This document shows, piece after piece, positions 17,984-26,473 of a stretch of DNA of 64,000 nucleotides. The position numbers and the translations under genes were made by a program. Below the pieces are notes generated by a model. It was not told where the DNA came from and ran no database searches. It saw nothing but the letters and a program-made list of their open reading frames with translations. Within the stretch, counting starts at the first letter, position 1; the number at the start of each line of letters is the position of its first letter. This DNA is from Streptomyces sp. Je 1-79 (GTDB lineage Bacteria > Actinomycetota > Actinomycetes > Streptomycetales > Streptomycetaceae), in the NCBI RefSeq assembly GCF_025195125.1, contig NZ_JAMGSL010000002.1:310001-374000 (forward strand), in the 5' to 3' direction.

Positions 17984-19075
17984 ATGAGTCAGGACATACG
18001 TACGCCGGACGCCGGAACCGACGGCGGGAGCTCCGTCGGCCGCTCCCGCAAGGCACCGAAGCGCAAGCGCAGGACGGGGCGGATCGTCCTGCTGACGCTG
18101 CTCGTGCTCCTCCTCGCCGCGGGCGGCACGACGTACTGGATGTACAGCAGCCTCGACGGGAACATCAAGGCCGTCGACGTCGACAAGGCGCTCGGCGACG
18201 ACCGTCCCCAGAAGCTCCCGACCGCCGGGCAGAACCTGCTGGTGCTCGGCTCGGACTCGCGCGCCGGGGACAACGCCGCACTGGACGGCGGGAAGGTGAG
18301 CGGCGCCCGCGCGGACACCGCGCTGGTGGTCCACATCCCGGAGGGCCGTACCAAGGCCGTCGCGATCAGCATCCCCCGCGACACGCTCGTCACCCGGCCC
18401 GAGTGCCAGAAGTCCGGGGGCGGCACCGCGCCCTCCGCGCAGCGCGTGATGTTCAACTCCGTGTTCGCGCAGTACGGGCCGGCCTGTGTGATGAAGACCG
18501 TCGAGAAGATGAGCGGCGTGCGGCTCGACCACTACCTGGAGATCGACTTCGCGGGCTTCAAGGACCTCGTGGACGCCATCGGCGGCGTCACCGTGGACAT
18601 CGAGGAGCCCATCAAGGACGGTTCCGCGGGCCTCGACCTCGCCACCGGCCCGCAGCGGCTCGACGGCACACAGTCCCTGGCGTTCGTACGCACCCGGTAC
18701 GGCATCGGCGACGGCAGCGACCTCGGCCGCATCAGCAACCAGCAGAAGTTCCTCACCGCGCTGCTGACCGAGGTCCGCGAGCAGGACCTGCTGGGCAGCC
18801 CCACCAAGACCTACAAGGTCGCCGACTCGGCGACCAAGGCGCTGACCACCGACTCCGGACTCGCCTCGCTCACCGCGCTCAGCGAGTTCGCCCGGTCCCT
18901 GAACGGGGTCGACCCGAGCAGCATGGAGACCATCATGCTGCCGGTCGCCTACGACAAGAAGGACCCGAACCGGGTGGTCGCGTACGAGCCCAACGCCTCC
19001 CGCCTGTGGAAGGCGCTCCGCGAGGACGCCGCCATCCCCGAGTCGGCGAAGAAGTCCCCCGCCACCGGCGGCTGA
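17984..19075 (+). CDS. LytR-CpsA-Psr (LCP) family wall-polymer ligase
   Basis: This 363-residue protein has a basic cytosolic N-terminus (SRKAPKRKRR), one membrane anchor at about 33-53, and an extracytoplasmic LCP domain. Family motifs are all visible: NLLVLGSDSR at 84-93, ADTALVVHI, ISIPRDT at 129-134, and the pyrophosphate-binding arginines in FVRTRYGIGDGSDLGR near 225. LCP enzymes move lipid-linked wall polymers onto peptidoglycan. GAGGAAG precedes the ATG. It is transcribed divergently from the propeller gene and next to the TagF-like operon, so it probably ligates that operon's product. A hairpin follows its stop. A regulatory role, once proposed for LytR proteins, is less likely. Confidence 0.92.
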   Translation: MSQDIRTPDAGTDGGSSVGRSRKAPKRKRRTGRIVLLTLLVLLLAAGGTTYWMYSSLDGNIKAVDVDKALGDDRPQKLPTAGQNLLVLGSDSRAGDNAALDGGKVSGARADTALVVHIPEGRTKAVAISIPRDTLVTRPECQKSGGGTAPSAQRVMFNSVFAQYGPACVMKTVEKMSGVRLDHYLEIDFAGFKDLVDAIGGVTVDIEEPIKDGSAGLDLATGPQRLDGTQSLAFVRTRYGIGDGSDLGRISNQQKFLTALLTEVREQDLLGSPTKTYKVADSATKALTTDSGLASLTALSEFARSLNGVDPSSMETIMLPVAYDKKDPNRVVAYEPNASRLWKALREDAAIPESAKKSPATGG

Positions 19076-19097
19076 CCGAGCGGCACGCAGGAGGCGG

Positions 19098-19140
19098 GGA
19101 AGGGGTGCGAACCGGTCTCTAGCCGGTTCGCACCCCTTCC
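19098..19140. terminator. Bidirectional terminator between the LCP and permease genes
   Basis: A perfect 18-bp stem (19098-19115 with 19123-19140) and 7-nt loop lies between two convergent genes, 23 bp after the LCP stop and 41 bp after the permease stop. Confidence 0.85.
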
Positions 19141-19180
19141 GCCGTCACACCTCCACGTACGGCGCCGCGGTCACGGCGCG

Positions 19181-20695
19181 TCAGTACAGCGCTTCCTTGC
19201 CGGCCTTGCCCAGGCGGCTGTGGGAGCGGCCGTACAGGAAGTACACGACGATGCCGATGGCCATCCAGACCGCGAAGCGGAACCAGGTCTCGCCCGGCAG
19301 GTTCAGCATCAGCCACACCGACGCGGCGATGGACAGGATGGGGAGCACCGGGACCCACGGGGTACGGAAGGCGCGGTGCAGGTCGGGGCGGGTGCGGCGG
19401 AGCACCATCACGCCGAAGGCGACGACGACGAAGGCGAAGAGCGTGCCGATGTTCACCAGGGTCGCGAGCTCGTTGATGCTGGTGAAGCCGGCCACGATCG
19501 CGATGACCACGCCGAGCAGGATGGTCGGCCGGTACGGCGTCCTGAAGCGCGGGTGCGTGACGGAGAAGAACCGCGGAAGGAGCCCGTCGCGGCTCATCGC
19601 GAAGAACACCCGGGTCTGGCCGAGCAGCAGGATCAGGCAGACCGTGGTGAGGCCGACGGCGGCGCCGAAGCTGATCACGCCGGCGTAGAAGGGGTGTCCG
19701 ACGGCCTTGAAGGCGTCGGCGAGCGGTGCGCTCACCGACAGCTCGCTGTAGTGCTGCATACCCGTCACGACCAGCGCGACGGCGACGTAGAGCACCGTGC
19801 AGATGAGGAGCGAGCCCAGGATGCCGCGCGGCATGTCGCGCTGCGGGAGCTTGGTCTCCTCGGCGGCGGTGGCGACCACGTCGAAGCCGATGAAGGCGAA
19901 GAAGACGACGGAGGCGGCGGTGAAGATGCCCATGACGCCGAAGTTGGTGGGCTCGTAGCCGAAGATCGTCTGGACCAGCGGTGCGTCCCAGGCGGACCCG
20001 CCGCCGGGCGGGGTGACCGCCTCCGGGATGAAGGGGTCGTAGTTGTCGCCCACGATGAAGAAGAGACCCGCGATGATCACGATCATCACGACCGTGACCT
20101 TGATGGCCACCACGATCGCGGTGATGCGGGCGGAGAGCTTCATGCCGAGGACGAGGACCACGGTCAGCACCAGCACCAGCAGGAAGGCCAGGATGTCGAA
20201 GGTGCCGCCGACCGCGTCGGGCCCTTGCAAGGCGGCCGGTAGATGCCAGTCCACGTTGTCCATCAGGGACCGTACGTAGCCGGACCAGCCCACCGCGACG
20301 ACGGCCGTGCCGAGCGCGAACTCCAGGACGAGGTCCCAGCCGATGATCCAGGCCGGGAGTTCGCCGATGGAGGCGTACGCGAAGGTGTAGGCCGAACCGG
20401 CGACGGGGACCGTCGAGGCGAACTCGGCGTAGCACAGGGCCGCGAGCGCACAGACGATGCCGGCCGCGACGAAGGCCAGCGCGGTGGCCGGCCCCGCGTT
20501 CTCCTTGGCCACCTTGCCGGTGAGCACGAAGATGCCGGTGCCGATGATGACGCCGACGCCGAAGACCATCAGGTCCCAGGCGGAGAGAGATTTCTTGAGC
20601 GCGTGCTCGGGCTCCTCGGTGTCCCGGATCGACTGTTCGACCGTTTTGGTCCGGAACATCCCGGACGATCTGCTTGGCTGCTGGTCCGTGCTCAC
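19181..20695 (-). CDS. APC-family amino acid permease (cationic amino acid transporter type)
   Basis: A 504-residue integral membrane protein with about 12 hydrophobic segments. The first transmembrane helix carries GVGVIIGTGIFVLTG, the APC-family substrate-binding glycines. AAEETKLPQRDMPRGI is the conserved cytoplasmic loop after helix 6, and FFAMSRDGLLPRFFSVTHP is the typical loop after helix 8. This pattern points to the CAT/YfnA-type proton-coupled amino acid importers. The GTG start at 20695 has GGAGG correctly placed. It stands alone between two hairpins. Substrate is not determinable; arginine or another cationic amino acid is possible for this subgroup, and an arginine deiminase pair lies elsewhere in the window without evident linkage. 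Confidence 0.88.
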   Translation of the reverse strand: MSTDQQPSRSSGMFRTKTVEQSIRDTEEPEHALKKSLSAWDLMVFGVGVIIGTGIFVLTGKVAKENAGPATALAFVAAGIVCALAALCYAEFASTVPVAGSAYTFAYASIGELPAWIIGWDLVLEFALGTAVVAVGWSGYVRSLMDNVDWHLPAALQGPDAVGGTFDILAFLLVLVLTVVLVLGMKLSARITAIVVAIKVTVVMIVIIAGLFFIVGDNYDPFIPEAVTPPGGGSAWDAPLVQTIFGYEPTNFGVMGIFTAASVVFFAFIGFDVVATAAEETKLPQRDMPRGILGSLLICTVLYVAVALVVTGMQHYSELSVSAPLADAFKAVGHPFYAGVISFGAAVGLTTVCLILLLGQTRVFFAMSRDGLLPRFFSVTHPRFRTPYRPTILLGVVIAIVAGFTSINELATLVNIGTLFAFVVVAFGVMVLRRTRPDLHRAFRTPWVPVLPILSIAASVWLMLNLPGETWFRFAVWMAIGIVVYFLYGRSHSRLGKAGKEALY

Positions 20696-20783
20696 CGTCG
20701 TACCTCCGTGCCGTCGGTCCCAGCACCCATGATCGAGACCCCGAAGGGGTGGCGCGCGTCGAGGATGCGGGTTTCACACGAAA

Positions 20784-20822
20784 GGGCCGGTCGGTCACCC
20801 CGTAGGGTGCTCCGACCGGCCC
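20784..20822 (-). terminator. Terminator of dxs
   Basis: An 11-bp outer stem (20784-20794 with 20812-20822) encloses a second CACCC/GGGTG stem. It starts 25 bp after the dxs stop. Confidence 0.75.
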
Positions 20823-20846
20823 AATGGTGACGCGCGGTGACGGCGG

Positions 20847-22766
20847 TCAGTCGCGCGCGGGCTCCACGGCCCGGCTGCTCTCCTCGTACCTGTTGTCCAG
20901 GCGCGACACCAGGCCGGTGACCTGACGGGCGATGTCCGGGGCGGTCAGGCCGATCTCGGCCATCACCTCGGCGCGGGAGGCGTGGTCGAGGAAGCGCGGC
21001 GGGATGCCGAAGTCGCGCAGCGGCACGTCCACTCCGGCGTCGCGCAGGGCCTGCGAGACGGCTGAGCCGACACCGCCCACACGGCTGTTGTCCTCCACCG
21101 TCACGACGACCCGGTGCCGCTCGGCGAGCGGGGCGAGCGCCTCGTCGACCGGCTTGACCCAGCGCGGGTCGACGACGGTCGTGGAGATGCCCTGCTTGTC
21201 GAGCAGGTCGGCGATGTCCAGGCACATCGGCGCCAGCGCGCCCACGGAGACCAGCAGGACGTCGGGCCTGTCGGTGCCGGGCTCGCGGAGCACGTCCATG
21301 CCGCCGACGCGGCGCAGGGCCGGTACGGCGGGGCCGACGGCGCCCTTGGAGAAGCGGACGACGGTCGGCGCGTCGGTGACGTCGACGGCCTCGCGCAGCT
21401 GGGCGCGGACCTGGTCGGCGTCGCGCGGCGCGGCGAGCCGCAGGCCGGGGACGACCTGAAGGATCGACATGTCCCACATGCCGTTGTGGGACGCGCCGTC
21501 GGTGCCGGTGATGCCGGCCCGGTCCAGGACGAAGGTGACGCCGCACTTGTGCAGGGCCACGTCCATCAGGACCTGGTCGAAGGCGCGGTTGAGGAAGGTC
21601 GCGTAGACCGCGAAGACCGGGTGGAGGCCGCCGGTCGCGAGGCCGGCCGCGGAGACCGCGCCGTGCTGCTCGGCGATGCCGACGTCGTACACCCGCTCGG
21701 GGAAGGCCTTGGCGAACTTGTCGAGGCCGACGGGCTGGAGCATGGCCGCGGTGATCGCGACGATGTCGTCGCGCTCCTTGCCGAGCTCGACCATCTCCTG
21801 GGCGAAGACACCCGTCCAGTCGGCTCCGGAGGAGGCGATCGGCAGACCGGTGTCGGGGTGGATCTTGCCGACCGCGTGGAAGCGGTCGGCCTCGTCCTGG
21901 AGGGCCGGCTGGTAGCCGCGGCCCTTCTCCGTGAGGCAGTGGACGATGACCGGGCCGCCGAAGCGCTTGGCGCGCGTCAGGGCGGACTCCAGGGCCTCGA
22001 TGTCGTGGCCGTCGATGGGGCCGACGTACTTGAGGCCGAGGTCCTCGAACATGCCCTGCGGGGCGATGAAGTCCTTCAGGCCCTTCTTGGCGCCGTGCAG
22101 GGTCTCGTAGAGCGGCTTCCCGACGACGGGGGTGCGCTCCAGGATGTCCTTGCCGCGGGCGAGGAAGCGCTCGTAGCCGTCCGTCGTACGGAGGGTGGCC
22201 AGGTGGTTGGCGAGGCCGCCGATCGTGGGGGCGTAGGAGCGCTCGTTGTCGTTGACGACGATGACCAGCGGGCGGTCCTTGGCGGCGGCGATGTTGTTCA
22301 GCGCCTCCCAGGCCATACCGCCGGTGAGGGCTCCGTCACCGATGACGGCGACGACGTGGTCGTCCTTCCTGAGCACCTCGTTGGCCTTGGCCAGGCCGTC
22401 GGCCCAGCCGAGGACCGTGGAGGCGTGCGAGTTCTCGATGACGTCGTGCTCGGACTCCGCCTGCGAGGGGTAGCCGGACAGGCCGCCCTTCATCTTCAGC
22501 TTCGAGAAGTCCTGGCGGCCCGTGAGCAGCTTGTGGACGTAGCTCTGGTGGCCGGTGTCGAAGAGGACCTTGTCCTTCGGGGAGTCGAAGACGCGGTGCA
22601 GGGCGATGGTCAGCTCGACCACGCCGAGGTTGGGGCCGAGGTGGCCACCGGTCTTGGAGACGGCGTCCACGAGAAACGTCCGGATCTCCTCGGCCAGCTG
22701 GTCCAGCTGTTCCGGGGAGAGCCGGTCCAGATCGCGCGGTCCCCTGATACGGGTCAGCAATGCCAC
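20847..22766 (-). CDS. dxs: 1-deoxy-D-xylulose-5-phosphate synthase
   Basis: A 639-residue thiamine-diphosphate enzyme that condenses pyruvate and glyceraldehyde-3-phosphate, the entry step of the MEP isoprenoid pathway. The cofactor site is [18 protein letters not shown], preceded by the DXS-typical [16 protein letters not shown] and [15 protein letters not shown]. The transketolase middle domain has [20 protein letters not shown] with the catalytic Glu, and the C-terminal domain ends in the usual [12 protein letters not shown] region. The length is normal. The GTG start is fixed by AAGGAGG. A promoter-like pair lies 45-75 bp upstream and a hairpin follows. It is a single-gene unit. Streptomyces often carry a second dxs; this one looks like the housekeeping type. 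Confidence 0.96.
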   Translation of the reverse strand: MALLTRIRGPRDLDRLSPEQLDQLAEEIRTFLVDAVSKTGGHLGPNLGVVELTIALHRVFDSPKDKVLFDTGHQSYVHKLLTGRQDFSKLKMKGGLSGYPSQAESEHDVIENSHASTVLGWADGLAKANEVLRKDDHVVAVIGDGALTGGMAWEALNNIAAAKDRPLVIVVNDNERSYAPTIGGLANHLATLRTTDGYERFLARGKDILERTPVVGKPLYETLHGAKKGLKDFIAPQGMFEDLGLKYVGPIDGHDIEALESALTRAKRFGGPVIVHCLTEKGRGYQPALQDEADRFHAVGKIHPDTGLPIASSGADWTGVFAQEMVELGKERDDIVAITAAMLQPVGLDKFAKAFPERVYDVGIAEQHGAVSAAGLATGGLHPVFAVYATFLNRAFDQVLMDVALHKCGVTFVLDRAGITGTDGASHNGMWDMSILQVVPGLRLAAPRDADQVRAQLREAVDVTDAPTVVRFSKGAVGPAVPALRRVGGMDVLREPGTDRPDVLLVSVGALAPMCLDIADLLDKQGISTTVVDPRWVKPVDEALAPLAERHRVVVTVEDNSRVGGVGSAVSQALRDAGVDVPLRDFGIPPRFLDHASRAEVMAEIGLTAPDIARQVTGLVSRLDNRYEESSRAVEPARD

Positions 22767-22811
22767 CCGTGCCTCCTTGCCATTGAGCTGGTCGAGCTTG
22801 CCGATTTGTCG

Positions 22812-22841
22812 AGTCTAATGTTCCGCCCCCGATCGTGGTCA
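22812..22841 (-). promoter_or_regulatory. Promoter candidate for dxs
   Basis: On the minus strand TGACCA and TAGACT are separated by 18 nt, about 45 nt before the GTG start. The match is moderate. Confidence 0.4.
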
Positions 22842-22918
22842 TCGGACAGCGGGGTGCGCGTCGCGCTCGTGGCCGACACACCGCTGAGCGTACGGGCGGT
22901 GCACAGGTCCAGACGCAG

Positions 22919-22954
22919 CAGTGCCCGGCACCGGTTCTCCGGCGCCGGACACTG
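22919..22954 (-). terminator. Terminator of xylFGH
   Basis: A 16-bp stem with two G-T pairs (arms 22919-22934 and 22939-22954) and a 4-nt loop lies 24 bp past the xylH stop. Confidence 0.7.
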
Positions 22955-22977
22955 TGGGGTTGCTAACGCCGAGGGCG

Positions 22978-24273
22978 CTACGCGCGGCCCGCGGTCTTCT
23001 GCGTACGGCGCGAGACCGAGTCGATCACGACGGCGGCGAGGAGCACCGCGCCGGTGATCATGTTCTGGATGGCGTTGGACATGCCGATCATGTTCAGACC
23101 CTGCTGGATCGACTGGATCACGATCATCCCCAGGAGTGCCGACCAGACCTTGCCCCGGCCGCCGAAGAGGCTGGTGCCACCGATGACGGCCGCCGCGATG
23201 ACGAGCATCAGGGTGTTGCCGCCACCGAGGCTCTTGGTCGCGCCGCCGGAGAGGCTCGCGATGAAGAGGCCACCGAAGGCGCCGAGGGTGCCGGAGAGGG
23301 CGAAGACCGCGATCCGGATGCGGTCGACGTTGATGCCGGCGCGGCGGGCGGCCTCGGCGTTGCCGCCGACCGCGAAGACCTTGCGGCCGAAGAGCGTGCG
23401 GCGGGCGACGAAGTCGGCGATCACCAGGACGGCCACGAAGAGGACCAGGGCGAGCGGCAGGCCACGGGCGCCCTCCGGCTCGTTCATGACGTAGGCGACG
23501 GCGAAGACGAGGACCGCGACGACGGCCGTGCGCAGCACGATCTCGCTGAGGGGGCGGGCCGGCAGGGCCGCCGCCTTGCGGCGCTTGGTGTCGAGCAGCA
23601 GCGACCCGAGGTAGGCGAGCACGGCGACGAGGGCGAGGCCGTAGGCGGCCGCCTTGTCGGCGAAGAAGTAGTTGGTGAGGTTCTCCACGACACTGCCCGA
23701 GGGCGTGTTGATGGAGCCTTCCCCGCCCATCAGCCACTCCTGCATACCCATCCAGGCGAGGAAGCCCGCGAGGGTCACCACGAAGGCGGGGACGCCGATC
23801 TTGGCGAAGAAGAAGCCGTGCAGCGCGCCGATGGCGGTGCCGGTGAGCACCGCGAGCACGATGGACAGCCACTCGTTCATGCCGTTGCTGACCTGGAGGC
23901 CTGCCCAGACGGCCGCGCCGACGCCGGCGACGGAGCCGACCGACAGGTCGATCTCGCCCAGGATCAGTACGAAGACGATACCGACGGCCATGATGCCGAG
24001 GCCGGAGGCGTACACCGAGACGTTGGCGACGGAGCTCGCGGAGAGGAAGTTGCTGTTCTGGACCTGGAACACGACCGCGATGACGATCAGGCCCAGGACG
24101 ACGGGCAGCGAGCCGAGCTCGCCACCGCGGACCTTGCGGCTGAACTCGGTCCAGTAGCCCTTGATGCCCTGCTCGCGGACCAGCAGGCGCGGGTCGACGG
24201 CGGGGATCGGGGCGGCGGAGGCCGCCGGGGCCTCCGCGGAGCGGGGCTTGGGGGTCTTGGCGAGGTCGCTCAC
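22978..24273 (-). CDS. xylH: Sugar ABC transporter permease, XylH type
   Basis: A 431-residue membrane protein of the XylH/RbsC family, with about ten to twelve hydrophobic segments. Family-typical stretches include LGEIDLSVGSVAGVGAA, GVPAFVVTLAGFLAWMGMQ, AVGGNAEAARRAGI (the ATPase-contact loop) and IIGGTSLFGGRG-like IGGTSLFGGRGKVW. It forms the membrane channel with the adjacent ATPase and receives sugar from the XylF-like lipoprotein. Its GTG overlaps the ATPase stop as GTGA. The ordering with a ROK regulator upstream matches the xylose transporter of S. coelicolor as I recall it. Xylose is the likely substrate, but ribose- or galactose-type pentose/hexose uptake cannot be excluded from sequence. 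Confidence 0.88.
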   Translation of the reverse strand: MSDLAKTPKPRSAEAPAASAAPIPAVDPRLLVREQGIKGYWTEFSRKVRGGELGSLPVVLGLIVIAVVFQVQNSNFLSASSVANVSVYASGLGIMAVGIVFVLILGEIDLSVGSVAGVGAAVWAGLQVSNGMNEWLSIVLAVLTGTAIGALHGFFFAKIGVPAFVVTLAGFLAWMGMQEWLMGGEGSINTPSGSVVENLTNYFFADKAAAYGLALVAVLAYLGSLLLDTKRRKAAALPARPLSEIVLRTAVVAVLVFAVAYVMNEPEGARGLPLALVLFVAVLVIADFVARRTLFGRKVFAVGGNAEAARRAGINVDRIRIAVFALSGTLGAFGGLFIASLSGGATKSLGGGNTLMLVIAAAVIGGTSLFGGRGKVWSALLGMIVIQSIQQGLNMIGMSNAIQNMITGAVLLAAVVIDSVSRRTQKTAGRA

Positions 24274-25055
24274 TTCGCGTCCTCCTTCGTGGCCTGGCGC
24301 GCCTGGCGACGGGTCACGGCGTTGTCCGTGGCGCCCGTGATGGCCGCGATGATCGTCTCGTGGCTGGTCTCGGCGACCGGGAAGTCGCCGTTGTTGCGGC
24401 CCAGGCGCAGGACCGCGACGCGGTCCGCGACGGCGCGGACGTCAGCCATGTTGTGGCTGATGAGGATGACTCCGTGGCCGCGCTCGCGCAGCCGCTCCAC
24501 GAGGTCGAGCACCTGTGCGGTCTGCTCGACGCCGAGGGCGGCGGTGGGCTCGTCCAGGATGACGATCTTCGGGTCGCCGATCAGGGCGCGGGCGATGGCC
24601 ACGACCTGACGCTGACCGCCGGAGAGCGCCGCGACCGGGATGCGGACGGACGGGATCCGGATGGACAGGGTGTCCAGGAGCTCCTTGGCGCGCTTCTCCA
24701 TGGCGATCTCGTCGAGGACGGAGCCGGAGCTCAGCTCGCTGCCGAGGAAGAGGTTGGCGACGACGTCGAGGTTGTCGCAGAGCGCCAGGTCCTGGTAGAC
24801 GGTGGCGACCCCGAGGTTCTGGGCGTCGTGCGGCCTGGTGATCTGGACGGGGCGGCCGTCCCACTCGATGACGCCCTCGTCGATCGGGTGAACACCCGAG
24901 ATCGTCTTGACGAGGGTCGACTTGCCGGCGCCGTTGTCGCCGACCAGGGCGACGACCTCACCGGCGTGGATCTCCAGTTCTACGTCGGTGAGCACCTGGA
25001 CGGCGCCGAACCGCTTGGAGACTCCGCGCAACGCCAGCACGGGCGTAGCGGACAC
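24270..25055 (-). CDS. xylG: Sugar ABC transporter ATP-binding protein, single-domain
   Basis: A 261-residue ATPase with Walker A GDNGAGKST, signature LSGGQRQ, Walker B VILDEPTAAL and the switch His in LISHNM. It energises sugar import through the XylH permease. It has only one ATPase domain; XylG, RbsA and MglA of enterobacteria are double-domain proteins of about 500 residues, so this one must work as a homodimer. Start choice: an ATG at 25064 abuts AAGGAG with no spacer, whereas the GTG at 25055 lies 9 nt after it and is taken as the start. It is coupled to xylH by a 4-nt overlap and separated from xylF by 190 bp holding a large stem-loop. Confidence 0.88.
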   Translation of the reverse strand: MSATPVLALRGVSKRFGAVQVLTDVELEIHAGEVVALVGDNGAGKSTLVKTISGVHPIDEGVIEWDGRPVQITRPHDAQNLGVATVYQDLALCDNLDVVANLFLGSELSSGSVLDEIAMEKRAKELLDTLSIRIPSVRIPVAALSGGQRQVVAIARALIGDPKIVILDEPTAALGVEQTAQVLDLVERLRERGHGVILISHNMADVRAVADRVAVLRLGRNNGDFPVAETSHETIIAAITGATDNAVTRRQARQATKEDAK

Positions 25056-25128
25056 GTGAATCATCTCCTTCGCCGCCTGACCGGCGGGGATGGTGGTGCG
25101 AGAGAGCACAGAGGGGGCTGTGAGAGGA

Positions 25129-25185
25129 GTCCGGCGCCCCCGCCCCCGCTTGCGGGGCGTTGAACGGGGCGGGGTGGCGCCGGAC
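25129..25185 (-). terminator. Stem-loop between xylF and xylG
   Basis: Arms GTCCGGCGCC (25129-25138) and its complement (25176-25185), extended inward by CCCGCCCC/GGGGCGGG, form a long stem. Placed after the binding-protein gene inside an operon, it probably stabilises xylF mRNA or attenuates xylGH. Confidence 0.55.
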
Positions 25186-25245
25186 CGGAACCGGGGGCCG
25201 TACGGAGGAGGTCAGTGGGTCCGAAGGCCGTACCGGCAGCGGGTG

Positions 25246-26346
25246 TTACTTGATGCCCGCCGCGTCGCAGGCCGCCTGGTACTCGCCGGCGCAGAGGGCC
25301 GCGGCCTCGTAGACGCCGTCGGCGATGATCGTGGAGCCGATGTTCTCCTTGGTCACGACCTGCGCGTCGTACAGCTTCGCCGGGATGTCCTTGAACTCAC
25401 CGGTCAGGCTGGTGACCTTGGTGGGGACCAGGTCGTCGATCTTCTCGCCCTTGAGCAGGCGGACCGCGATCTCGGCCGTGGTCTCGGCCTCGGGCTTGAT
25501 CTGCTTGTAGATCGTGAAGGACTGGTCGCCCTTCAGGATGCGCTGCAGACCGGCGAGCTCGGCGTCCTGGCCGCCGACCGGGACCTTGATGCCCTGCTTG
25601 GAGAGGGCAGTGATGATGCCGCCGGCCATGCCGTCGTTGGCCGAGTAGACGCCCTGGAAGCCGTCCTTGCCCAGCGAGTCGATGGCGGCACCCATCTTCT
25701 TGTTGGCCTCGTCGGGCGACCAGTCCGGGATGTCCTGCTCGTAGACGACCTTCTTGACGGCCGAGTCGAGGACGCTGTGGGCGCCCTTCTTGAAGAGCGG
25801 GGCGTTCGGGTCGGTCGGCGAGCCGTTGATCATGACAACGTTGGCGTCCTTGGCCTTGTCGCCGAGCGCCTTCACCAGGCCCTCGCCCTGCAGGCGGCCG
25901 ATCTTCTCGTTGTCGTAGCTGACGTAGGCGGAGATCGGGCCCTCGGCCAGACGGTCGTACGCGACGACCTTGACGCCCTTCTTCTCGGCCTGCTGGACCC
26001 AGGACTTGGTGGCCTTGTAGTCGACCGAGTCCAGGATGATGACCTTCACGCCCTGCGTCACCAGCGCGTCGAACTGCTTCTTCTGCGTCTCGGTGTCCTG
26101 CGCGGCGTTGTTGTACTTGACCTCGCAGTCCGAGCAGAGAGCCTCGATCTTCGCCTCGATGATCGGGCGGTCGAAGGTCTCGTAGCGCGTGGTCTTGTTC
26201 TCCGGAAGCAGCAGACCGATGGTCTTGCCGTCGCCGCCGCTCCCGTTACCCGAGTCGCTGTCGCCCGCCTTGCCACAGGCGGCGACGGAGAGGGCCATGG
26301 AAACCGCGGCCGTGCCTATGACGATGCGACGCGTCACTGCGTTCAT
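25246..26346 (-). CDS. xylF: Sugar-binding lipoprotein of ABC transporter, XylF type
   Basis: A 366-residue periplasmic-binding-protein family lipoprotein: basic N-terminus MNAVTRRI, hydrophobic core, lipobox LSVAAC, then a Ser/Gly-rich linker. The mature part has the Peripla_BP_4 fold with TIGLLLPENKTTRYETFD at the ligand cleft, IILDSVDYKAT, VVAYDRLAEGP, GVYSANDGMAGGIITAL and GGQDAELAGLQRI, all close to the D-xylose-binding XylF pattern. The ATG at 26346 has GGGAGG at good spacing; an earlier in-frame start would add residues before the signal peptide. It is the first gene of the transporter operon. The upstream inverted repeat at 26437-26473 is a plausible ROK operator. Xylose specificity is inferred from family and context. 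Confidence 0.88.
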   Translation of the reverse strand: MNAVTRRIVIGTAAVSMALSVAACGKAGDSDSGNGSGGDGKTIGLLLPENKTTRYETFDRPIIEAKIEALCSDCEVKYNNAAQDTETQKKQFDALVTQGVKVIILDSVDYKATKSWVQQAEKKGVKVVAYDRLAEGPISAYVSYDNEKIGRLQGEGLVKALGDKAKDANVVMINGSPTDPNAPLFKKGAHSVLDSAVKKVVYEQDIPDWSPDEANKKMGAAIDSLGKDGFQGVYSANDGMAGGIITALSKQGIKVPVGGQDAELAGLQRILKGDQSFTIYKQIKPEAETTAEIAVRLLKGEKIDDLVPTKVTSLTGEFKDIPAKLYDAQVVTKENIGSTIIADGVYEAAALCAGEYQAACDAAGIK

Positions 26347-26436
26347 GTGGGGTTGCCTCCCTGACGAGGCCGCGACATTGCGGCCGAGGTGGCTGGAAGT
26401 CAACTCGGCCGCGACGTCACCGTCAAGAAGTAAATC

Positions 26437-26473
26437 CTTAACGAGATGGCAACGGTGCCATTCGTTATCTAAG
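26437..26473. promoter_or_regulatory. Extended inverted repeat upstream of xylF
   Basis: ATGGCA-ACGG-TGCCAT (26446-26461) is a perfect 6-4-6 inverted repeat. Outer arms AACGA/TCGTT and CTTA/TAAG extend the symmetry. It overlaps the ROK stop codon. It could be an operator for xylFGH or a hairpin terminator of the ROK gene, since on the minus strand an AT-rich tail follows. Confidence 0.5.
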
